Origin: an uncultured Beijerinckiaceae bacterium
GTDB taxonomy: Bacteria > Pseudomonadota > Alphaproteobacteria > Rhizobiales > Beijerinckiaceae
Length of the DNA stretch: 6,045 nucleotides
NCBI GenBank assembly: GCA_937873345.1
Contig: CALMRL010000046.1
Location: 1 to 6,045, forward strand
Direction: 5' to 3'
Made by a program: the position numbers and the translations under genes. Each line of letters starts with the position of its first letter. The stretch's first letter is position 1. This document shows positions 1 through 6,045 of the stretch, one piece after another. The notes under the pieces are model-generated. The model had not been told where the DNA came from. It ran no database searches and saw only the letters and a program-made list of their open reading frames with translations.

Positions 1-1748
<1,748 letters not shown>

Positions 1749-1752
<4 letters not shown>

Positions 1753-1763
1753 AGCGGCTTCAG
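1749..1763. repeat. 15-base inverted repeat spanning both convergent stop codons
   Basis: CTGAAGC-G-GCTTCAG is a perfect 7-base inverted repeat with a one-base centre. It could fold as a 6-bp stem with a CGG triloop. It holds the purL stop (TGA, 1750-1752) and, on the other strand, the transporter stop (TGA, 1762-1760), placed symmetrically. No T-tract follows on either strand, so it is not a convincing intrinsic terminator; part of the symmetry follows simply from two facing TGA codons. Confidence 0.5.
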
Positions 1764-2800
1764 CCCTCGACCTCGAACACGGCGAAGCTCCCCACCAGTG
1801 CCACGGCGCAGCCGAGTGCCGTGTCGGACAGGCGAGTGAGGAAGAGCGGCGTTGCAAGATCGGCGCTGGGTAGGGCGGAGTCGATCATCAGCAGCACCCA
1901 GGCCGAAAGCACGGCGACGCCGAGCGCGTAGTTGCGGTCGTAGCCGAACGGCCAGAGGAAAGGCAGCACCAGGATCAGCGCGATCAGCCCGGCCTCGCGG
2001 TGCTCCTGCGGCAGCGAGCGGGCGATGAGGAACGCGGCGACCACGCCGGCGAGCGTGCCGAGGAAGCGCTGCAGCACCCGCACCGTGTTGATGCGGCGAT
2101 CGGGCTGCATCACCAGCAGCGTCGTCACCGTCACCCAGTAGGGCCGCGACCCGCCCCACACCAGGCCGATGCCGAGCCCGCAGGCGGCGGCCGAGCCGTA
2201 GATCAGGCTGAAGCGCGGACCGGGGTATTTGGCGGCGTCGCGCAGCCTCGCCATGTACAAGCCCTGGCGGCCGTGGCGGATGGCGTCGTCGAGGATCACG
2301 GTCGCCAACCCGACCACCGTGCCGAGCAGCACCGCGGCGAGGCAGTCGCCGCGGTCGAGCGGCAAGAAGGCGGTGACGATCAGGCAGCACAGGGCGAAGC
2401 GCGGCAGCGCCTCGATGCCGGGCACCGTGCCGTGCACCCAGCCCGCGCCGACCGCCACCACCAGCACCAGGGCGAGCACCGCCACGGGGTAACCGGCGAC
2501 GAGCATGCCCAAGGCGCCTGCGAGCGCGAAGGCGAGGCCGCCCAGCGCCTGCACCTCGACGCGCGCGCGGACGTGGCTCGCCTTGTCGGCGAGGCAGAGG
2601 AAGTTGCAGAAGAAGGCGGCGAGCACCGCCGCCTCCGGCCGCCCAAAAAGAAGGAAGAGGGTGAAGCAGGCGCCGATCGCCAGCCCCGAGCGCAGCATCG
2701 CAGGGCGCGGCATCGGGCCGGAGCCCAGGCCGAGGATGGCGAGGGCGTGGTGCCGGGCGCGGCAGGCGAGGTGGCGGGCGAACAAACGGCGGGCGTTCAT
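1760..2800 (-). CDS. FUSC-family (fusaric acid resistance/aromatic acid exporter-like) inner-membrane protein
   Basis: A 346-residue polytopic membrane protein. Hydrophobic segments lie near residues 36-53, 55-70, 85-103, 105-121, 123-137 and 143-160, then, after a short charged loop (DDAIRHGRQG...), near 189-205, 211-222, 236-250, 262-275, 280-295 and 325-342. The second half carries the family signature YWVTVTTLLVMQPD followed by RVLQRFLGTLAG (211-242), typical of FUSC proteins, which are linked to efflux of aromatic and other organic acids; the substrate here is unknown. At 346 residues it is shorter than the 650-700-residue AaeB/FusB-type members and lacks their large cytoplasmic domain. 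The ATG at 2800 was chosen because longer versions run into the toxin gene; its ribosome-binding site is weak, and an ATG at 2713 (just before the first membrane segment) is an alternative. It lies 56 bases downstream of the toxin gene on the same strand and may be read from its promoter. Function is inferred from family only. Confidence 0.85.
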   Translation of the reverse strand: MNARRLFARHLACRARHHALAILGLGSGPMPRPAMLRSGLAIGACFTLFLLFGRPEAAVLAAFFCNFLCLADKASHVRARVEVQALGGLAFALAGALGMLVAGYPVAVLALVLVVAVGAGWVHGTVPGIEALPRFALCCLIVTAFLPLDRGDCLAAVLLGTVVGLATVILDDAIRHGRQGLYMARLRDAAKYPGPRFSLIYGSAAACGLGIGLVWGGSRPYWVTVTTLLVMQPDRRINTVRVLQRFLGTLAGVVAAFLIARSLPQEHREAGLIALILVLPFLWPFGYDRNYALGVAVLSAWVLLMIDSALPSADLATPLFLTRLSDTALGCAVALVGSFAVFEVEG

Positions 2801-2856
2801 GGCCGCCGCGTTCCACCACGTTCGGCGGCGGGAGGATAGGGGCGGGTGCTCGTGTC

Positions 2857-3255
2857 TCAGTCGCGGTACGGTCGGAGCTTCGATCCCGCATTGAAGGGCA
2901 GTTCGAAGCGTCCGCGGTCCGCCAATTCGACCTGCGCCGCCATCTTCGGCACCAGCCGGATCAGGCGCGCGGCAGTCTCCACGACATCGCTCTTCTTCCA
3001 AGCCCCCGCGAGGAAGAAGAAAACGATGCGGCTCGCATCCATCGCTTTGCGCTCGTGGGGGCGCGTCCGAATCCTGAGATCCCTGGTAAGAACCGCCCAG
3101 GCCCCTTGTCGATCAAGTTCCTCGATCCATTCGATGTCCGGCGTGTTGTCGGGAAACCGTTCACGAAGGGCGATGATCTCGTACTCGGGCTCGAAGAGGG
3201 CGTGGAGCGCATGCGCGATCCTATAGCTGGTGTTGTGGTCGATCAGCAGCTTCAC
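2857..3255 (-). CDS. PIN-like toxin of a VapBC45-type toxin-antitoxin pair
   Basis: A 132-residue protein with the look of PIN-like (DUF5615/VapC45-like) nucleases: it opens MKLLIDHNTSYRIAHAL with a buried acidic residue (Asp6), then has LRERFPDNTPDIEWIEEL (Asp36, Asp40, Glu42), the central strand motif AVLTRDLRI (Asp59), and a strand RIVFFFLAG. Clustered acidic residues of this kind bind metal in PIN-domain ribonucleases; which ones are catalytic here is inferred. The family reference is Mycobacterium tuberculosis VapC45 (Rv2019), of similar length and also encoded after a longer partner. The start is GTG at 3255: this GTG and the antitoxin stop overlap as GTGA (bases 3255-3252), a typical translational coupling, and there is only a weak GGCGG-like site upstream. 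GC is lower than in flanking genes. Its RNA target is not predictable from sequence. Confidence 0.8.
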   Translation of the reverse strand: MKLLIDHNTSYRIAHALHALFEPEYEIIALRERFPDNTPDIEWIEELDRQGAWAVLTRDLRIRTRPHERKAMDASRIVFFFLAGAWKKSDVVETAARLIRLVPKMAAQVELADRGRFELPFNAGSKLRPYRD

Positions 3256-3998
3256 GCCGCCAGCTTTAACTCGAACAGCTCGGCATCCCGTACGGTGCGG
3301 ATGGGAAGATCGTAGAGCCGAGCGACGCGTTCGATGCTGCCCTCCGCCTCGATCGCGTCTTTCAGCACGGATGTCGCCACGCCATAGCCGGCGATCGGCC
3401 GGCCAAAGGACTGGACCGGGTCAACCACGATCGAGCGATGATTGGTCCCCAACGGATACCATCGGGAGACGATGTCAGCATCGAACTCGAAATCCTTCAA
3501 GCTTGGCGCGACGATGCTGCCGAACACCCCTTGGCGGTGCTTGAGATCGATCAGTTCGTCGCCGCCGAGGCTGTTCACGATTTTGAGAAAGATCGTCCGG
3601 CCGTCTGAACGGAACGTTCGGGTTGAAAAGGGACGAGGATCGCTGACCATCTCGGTCGCGATTTCGAAGCAGGCTCGTATGGTCTGCAGACTTAGCCCGA
3701 GATCGCGGAACAGCTTGACGAAGCGGAGTTCGATCATGTCGCGGAAGCTGACCTCGAAATCCTGCTCGTCGCCGCTGGCGTAATCCGGCGACCAGAGCGG
3801 GTCACTGTGCCTCGTCTCGCCGGCGGCCTCGTAATCGTAGCCTTTCAGCCAGCGAGCGACCGTGCGGCGGGACACCGGATCGAAGCCGGGCAGCGCCTCG
3901 CGGCGGAAGTTGATGAGGCGCAGCGCGTCCGTCGCGCCGTACACGCCCTTGCCGAAAGCGAGGTCGCCTCCGGAAAGGATGTCGTAGCGACGGCTCAA
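3252..3998 (-). CDS. Two-domain antitoxin: MerR-like helix-turn-helix plus DUF433-type domain (VapB45-like)
   Basis: A 248-residue protein encoded first in the pair. The N-terminal part reads like a MerR-type DNA-binding region: YGATDALRLINF (20-31), then PVSRRTVARWLKGYDY (41-56). Next comes a helical stretch, VSFRDMIELRFVKLFRDLGL (83-102), followed by SLQTIRACFE (103-112) and DPRPFSTRTFRSDGRTIFL (120-138). After a linker with RWYPLG (169-174), the C-terminus has the DUF433 pattern: VVDPVQSFGRPIAGYGVATS (181-200), then IERVARLYDLPIRTVRDA (222-239). DUF433 proteins are common antitoxins for PIN-like toxins; M. tuberculosis VapB45 (Rv2018, about 240 residues) has similar size and gene order. 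It probably binds the toxin and represses its own promoter, which is inference. The start is TTG, chosen because GGGAG sits 8 bases upstream and the MSRRYDILSGGD reading begins there; nearby ATGs at 4005 and 4017 are out of frame. GC is clearly lower than in purL, suggesting acquisition by transfer. Confidence 0.82.
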   Translation of the reverse strand: MSRRYDILSGGDLAFGKGVYGATDALRLINFRREALPGFDPVSRRTVARWLKGYDYEAAGETRHSDPLWSPDYASGDEQDFEVSFRDMIELRFVKLFRDLGLSLQTIRACFEIATEMVSDPRPFSTRTFRSDGRTIFLKIVNSLGGDELIDLKHRQGVFGSIVAPSLKDFEFDADIVSRWYPLGTNHRSIVVDPVQSFGRPIAGYGVATSVLKDAIEAEGSIERVARLYDLPIRTVRDAELFELKLAA

Positions 3999-4006
3999 TC
4001 CGCATT

Positions 4007-4011
4007 CTCCC
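4007..4011 (-). promoter_or_regulatory. Ribosome-binding site fixing the TTG start of the antitoxin gene
   Basis: On the minus strand GGGAG is followed after 8 bases (AATGCGGA) by the TTG at 3998. The good match and spacing favour this rare start over the out-of-frame ATG triplets at 4005 and 4017. Confidence 0.65.
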
Positions 4012-4196
4012 GGTCATGCTTCGGTGGCGCGAAGCTGCATTACGCTTTGTAGGCCGCCGATGGCCGCCCTGTCGACGGATCGCGAAGCTTCACGCTGCTG
4101 GCGGATCGCTTCGATCGGACTTTCGGAGACGCGCTCGCTGGCGCGCCACCGGGGCAGGCTGTATGCACGCGGTCGAACGCTTGAGCCACCGTCCCC

Positions 4197-4201
4197 GAGG
4201 A
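4197..4201 (+). promoter_or_regulatory. Ribosome-binding site fixing the bolA-type start
   Basis: GAGGA lies 9 bases before the ATG at 4211. The second in-frame ATG at 4217 would be 15 bases away, so 4211 is the better start; the long open frame upstream of it is not needed. Confidence 0.6.
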
Positions 4202-4210
4202 CCCGCCGCC

Positions 4211-4447
4211 ATGCCGATGCCCGCCGCCGAGATCGAGCGCCTGATCAAGGCGGCGCTGCCCGACGCGAGCGTGGAGCTGATCGACCTCGCCGGCGACGAC
4301 GACCATTGGTCGGCGATCGTCACCTCGGCGGCCTTCGATGGCCTGAGCAAGCTGAAGCAGCACCAGCTCGTCTACGGGGCGCTCGGCACCCACATGGGGG
4401 GCGCCCTGCACGCCTTGCAGCTTCAAACCTTGACGCGAAAAGCTTAA
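4211..4447 (+). CDS. BolA-family protein (BolA2/IbaG-like)
   Basis: A 78-residue single-domain BolA-like protein. BolA proteins pair with CGFS monothiol glutaredoxins to bind [2Fe-2S] clusters in the cytosol and take part in iron homeostasis and Fe-S maturation; some are also called transcriptional regulators. Seen here: IERLIKAALPDASVELIDLA (8-27), the acidic loop GDDDHWSAIV (28-37) with His32, AFDGLSKLKQHQLVYGALG (41-59) matching the family's FxGxSxxxxHxxVYxxL pattern, and HALQLQT (67-73), with His67 the invariant putative cluster ligand. The C-terminus ends TLTRKA instead of the common TPxE ending. The gene is followed after 27 bases by grxD, the partner gene, which strongly supports both the assignment and an operon. 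The short length and HALxLxT ending fit the IbaG/BolA2 branch better than the longer E. coli BolA. Confidence 0.93.
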   Translation: MPMPAAEIERLIKAALPDASVELIDLAGDDDHWSAIVTSAAFDGLSKLKQHQLVYGALGTHMGGALHALQLQTLTRKA

Positions 4448-4474
4448 GTCAGGAACACAGTCCAAGGAGAGCCC

Positions 4475-4807
4475 ATGTCCGCGCAAGACACCATCAAGGC
4501 CGCCGTCGAAGGCAACGACGTGATGCTGTTCATGAAGGGGACGCCGCAGTTCCCGCAGTGCGGCTTCTCCTCGCAGGTCGTGCAGATCCTGCAGTACCTC
4601 GACGTGCCGTTCAAATCCGTTAACGTGCTGGAGAGCGACGAGATGCGCAACGGCGTCAAGCAATTCTCGAACTGGCCGACGATCCCGCAGCTCTACGTCA
4701 AGGGCGAGTTCATGGGCGGCTGCGACATCGTCCGCGAGATGTTCCAGTCGGGCGAGCTGTCGTCGCACCTCGCCGAGAACGGCATCCAGGTGAAGCAGGC
4801 GGGCTGA
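4475..4807 (+). CDS. grxD: Monothiol glutaredoxin, CGFS type (Grx4/GrxD)
   Basis: A 110-residue cytosolic monothiol glutaredoxin that carries and transfers [2Fe-2S] clusters as a homodimer or with BolA proteins, using glutathione. Key features: MLFMKGTPQFPQCGFSSQVV (17-36) with Lys21 (glutathione contact) and the active-site CGFS at 29-32 containing the single cysteine; NWPTIPQLYVKGEFMGGCDI (66-85), with the cis-proline motif TIP (69-71) and the GG-CD glutathione-binding motif (81-84). Length is typical for the single-domain class. A strong AAGGAG at 4464-4469, 5 bases before the ATG, makes the start secure. It lies 27 bases after the bolA-type gene and 16 bases before the macro-domain gene. 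No frame damage and no missing residues. Confidence 0.97.
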   Translation: MSAQDTIKAAVEGNDVMLFMKGTPQFPQCGFSSQVVQILQYLDVPFKSVNVLESDEMRNGVKQFSNWPTIPQLYVKGEFMGGCDIVREMFQSGELSSHLAENGIQVKQAG

Positions 4808-4823
4808 TCCAAGCGGGGCGGCG

Positions 4824-5315
4824 ATGATCGAGATCGTCGAGGGCAGCATCGTCGCGCTGGCGCTCGACGCCATCGTCAACGCCGCCAATTCGAGCCTGCT
4901 CGGCGGCGGTGGGGTGGACGGTGCGATCCATCGCGCCGCCGGGCCGGAGCTACTCGCCGAGTGTCGGGCGCTCGGCGGCTGCGAGACCGGCGACGCCAAG
5001 CTGACGCGGGGCCATCGCCTGCCGGCGCGCTTCATCGTGCACACCGTCGGGCCGATTTGGCAGGGCGGCGGCCACGGCGAGGCGGCGTTGCTCGCCTCCT
5101 GCTATCGTCGCTCGCTAGAGGTGGCGCGGGCGGCGGGTGCCAGCACCATCGCCTTCCCCGCGATCTCCACCGGCGTCTACCGCTATCCCGCGGATCAGGC
5201 GGCGCGCATCGCCGTCGACGCGGTGCGCGAGCATGGCGAGGGATTCGGCCGCATCGTGCTGTGCTGCTTCTCGCCCGCCTCGGCCGCGCTGCACCGCGCG
5301 GCGCTGACAGGCTGA
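4824..5315 (+). CDS. Macro-domain protein, probable O-acetyl-ADP-ribose deacetylase (YmdB/MacroD-like)
   Basis: A 163-residue stand-alone macro domain. Enzymes of this type remove acyl groups from O-acyl-ADP-ribose and hydrolyse ADP-ribose from acidic residues of proteins; E. coli YmdB is also reported to modulate RNase III. All hallmarks of the active MacroD branch are present: DAIVNAANSSLLGGGGVDGA (15-34), with NAAN (19-22) and the catalytic-type Asp32 after the glycine run; CETGDAKLTRGHRLP (53-67); FIVHTVGPIW (70-79); and the phosphate-binding loop AFPAISTGVYRYP (110-122). Length is near the usual 165-180. The start ATG at 4824 has a GGGGCGG-like site just upstream. It is 16 bases behind grxD, so probably in the same transcript, although a functional link with Fe-S chemistry is not established. 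Downstream it meets a large palindromic repeat and the convergent tlpA gene. Confidence 0.93.
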   Translation: MIEIVEGSIVALALDAIVNAANSSLLGGGGVDGAIHRAAGPELLAECRALGGCETGDAKLTRGHRLPARFIVHTVGPIWQGGGHGEAALLASCYRRSLEVARAAGASTIAFPAISTGVYRYPADQAARIAVDAVREHGEGFGRIVLCCFSPASAALHRAALTG

Positions 5316-5337
5316 GGGGTAATACCGATCGCGCCTG

Positions 5338-5521
5338 TCCTCCCCTGCCGAAGGCGGGGGGGGGAGGGGGACCGTGCGAAAGCACGGTGGAAGGGCCCGC
5401 AGGGCTCGGTCCTGCGAGGCTGGCCAAGCGGCCGGACCGGACGGGCTGCGGTCCGTACGCCCCCTCCACCGCCTGACGGTAGTCCCCCTCCCCCGCTCCG
5501 CTGGCGCTGCGCAGGGGAGGA
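5338..5521. repeat. Long structured GC-rich inverted repeat between convergent genes
   Basis: The outer arms TCCTCCCCTGC (5338-5348) and GCAGGGGAGGA (5511-5521) are perfect 11-base complements. Inside them, GC-G9-A-GGGGG-AC (5354-5372) faces GTCCCCCTCCCCCGC (5482-5496), complementary except for four extra Gs on the left. Further in lie ACCGTGC-GAAA-GCACGGT (5371-5388), a 7-bp hairpin with a GNRA-type loop; GGTGGA (5386-5391) facing TCCACC (5465-5470); CGCAGG...CCTGCG (5398-5403/5411-5416); GGCC-AAGC-GGCC (5422-5433); and CGGACC...GGTCCG (5433-5438/5450-5455). Some of these are mutually exclusive. The whole looks like a multi-branched fold with a closing stem, in the style of dispersed palindromic intergenic repeats of alphaproteobacteria, and it may also end transcription from both sides. 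It begins 22 bases after the macro-domain stop and ends 15 bases before the tlpA stop. It is not coding. Confidence 0.75.
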
Positions 5522-5536
5522 GAGGCACGAGCGGCG

Positions 5537-6045
5537 CTAGCCCGGCGGCTTCGCGCCCGCCGTCTCCACGGCCCTGGCGATCACCGCCTTGGCGTCGCCC
5601 GAATCCCACTGCGCCGGCCCGGCTAGTGTGGCGATCTCGCAGCCATCGGCACCGACGAGCACCGTGGTCGGCAGTCCCTTGGCGGCGAGCGTGCGCAGGA
5701 TGTCGGCAGAGGGGTCGGCGTAGTAGGGCAGTTCCGGCGTCCCAATCTCCTTGAAGAACCCGCGCGCCCGCTCGAGCTTGCTCTGGTCGACGTCGACCGG
5801 CACGATCGTGAAAGCGGGCGAGCCCATCTCGGTCTGCAGCCTGTCCAGCGCCGGCATCTCCGCCCGGCACGGCACGCACCACGTCGCCCAAAGGTTGAGC
5901 AGCACCGTGCGTCCCTTGAAGGAGGCCAGCGTGGTCCGCCCGCCGCCGGCGTCAGCGAAGCCGATCGCCGACAGGTCGTGCGGCGCCTTCGCCGGCGCCA
6001 GCGCCGCGACCTCGTCGTCGGTGAAGACCCGGCCCCGTGTAAGGA
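5537..6045 (-). CDS. tlpA: TlpA-family periplasmic thiol:disulfide oxidoreductase (N-terminus beyond window edge)
   Basis: The frame stays open to the right edge, giving 168 visible residues that begin LTRGRVFTDDEVAALAPAKA; the start and the expected N-terminal membrane anchor or signal are outside. The GTG at 5905 is internal. A thioredoxin fold follows: LSAIGFADAGGGRTTLASF (24-42 of the visible part), NLWATWCVPCRAEMPALDRL (50-69) with the redox pair Cys56-Val-Pro-Cys59 (codons 5878-5867), PVDVDQSKLERARGFFKE, then the cis-proline region AAKGLPTTVLVGADGCEIAT and LAGPAQWDSGDAKAVI. The EVAALAP stretch, WCVPC and GCEIATLAGPAQW closely resemble Bradyrhizobium TlpA, a membrane-anchored periplasmic reductase needed for cytochrome aa3 biogenesis (it reduces ScoI and CoxB). 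That role is inferred by family. A plain thioredoxin-like ResA/CcmG homologue is the alternative. Confidence 0.9.
   Translation of the reverse strand, partial: LTRGRVFTDDEVAALAPAKAPHDLSAIGFADAGGGRTTLASFKGRTVLLNLWATWCVPCRAEMPALDRLQTEMGSPAFTIVPVDVDQSKLERARGFFKEIGTPELPYYADPSADILRTLAAKGLPTTVLVGADGCEIATLAGPAQWDSGDAKAVIARAVETAGAKPPG

Larger units (their letters stand above)
3999..4210. other. Divergent intergenic region between antitoxin and bolA-type gene
   Basis: These 212 bases should hold the promoters of both divergent units. I could not find a convincing -35/-10 pair on either strand. Visible structure: a perfect 10-base palindrome TGGCGCGCCA (4139-4148); GATCG-CTT-CGATC (4104-4116); and a direct repeat GGATCGC (4077-4083 and 4103-4109), each copy followed by a related stretch. 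Any of these could be an operator, but each is short enough to occur by chance in GC-rich DNA. Open frames extend through it in several phases from the neighbouring genes; none of their translations is recognisable. Confidence 0.45.

Noticed and set aside
2000..2839. 279-codon open frame on the plus strand opposite the transporter gene
   Set aside because: Its translation is rich in Arg, Ala, Glu, His and Gln with no domain; it is the usual mirror of a GC-rich membrane-protein gene.
1760..3001. Longer transporter gene starting with the ATG at 3001
   Set aside because: The extra 67 residues are low-complexity and lie antiphase over the toxin gene; the membrane protein begins naturally near 2800.
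3999..4210. Promoter boxes for the antitoxin and bolA genes
   Set aside because: No hexamer pair with acceptable match and spacing could be defended by eye, so only the region is annotated.
4040..5044. 334-codon open frame on the minus strand
   Set aside because: It runs antisense across three clearly recognised genes (BolA, GrxD, macro domain) and its translation matches no family I know.
5374..5754. Open frame across the palindromic repeat into tlpA
   Set aside because: Arg/Pro-rich translation from repeat DNA and from antisense of a known gene; no ribosome-binding site of note.
5537..5905. GTG at 5905 as the start of the thioredoxin-like gene
   Set aside because: The frame continues to the window edge with TlpA-like residues upstream of it, and a start there would remove the first strand of the thioredoxin fold.

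Overview
The window is about 6 kb of GC-rich DNA from an alphaproteobacterium. The purL, BolA and TlpA products look most like those of Hyphomicrobiales (Bradyrhizobium/Rhodopseudomonas-type relatives), but the genus cannot be fixed from sequence alone. Coding density is high and every gene except one toxin-antitoxin pair has the strongly GC-rich codon use expected of such a chromosome. No tRNA, rRNA, CRISPR array, transposase or integrase was seen.

Layout from left to right: (1) the 3' four fifths of purL (1-1752, +), a purine biosynthesis enzyme that runs in from off the left edge. (2) A convergent block on the minus strand, read from right to left: a DUF433/MerR-like antitoxin (3998-3252, TTG start), a PIN-like toxin of the VapC45 type (3255-2857, overlapping the antitoxin by 4 bases), and 56 bases further on a FUSC-family inner-membrane transporter (2800-1760), whose stop codon lies 7 bases from that of purL. 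(3) A 212-base divergent intergenic region. (4) A plus-strand cluster: a BolA/IbaG-type protein (4211-4447), the CGFS monothiol glutaredoxin grxD (4475-4807) and a macro-domain ADP-ribose hydrolase/deacetylase (4824-5315). (5) A 221-base gap almost filled by a large, highly structured GC-rich inverted repeat (5338-5521). (6) The 3' part of a tlpA-type periplasmic thioredoxin gene (5537-6045, -) that runs off the right edge.

How the parts relate: BolA and the CGFS glutaredoxin are known partners in iron-sulfur cluster handling and very probably form one operon; the macro-domain gene follows 16 bases later and is likely co-transcribed. TlpA belongs to cytochrome oxidase/thiol-disulfide chemistry in the periplasm. 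In many alphaproteobacteria purL lies close to bolA-grxD on the same strand, so the reversed antitoxin-toxin-FUSC block reads as an insertion into a conserved neighbourhood. The lower GC of the toxin-antitoxin pair (about 60-62% in sampled lines, against 73-78% in sampled lines of purL and the transporter gene) supports horizontal origin for at least that pair.

The two most notable items are the two-domain antitoxin with its PIN-like toxin, a little-studied VapBC45-like module, and the 184-base palindromic structure between the convergent macro-domain and tlpA genes. Neither can be called wholly new from the sequence alone.
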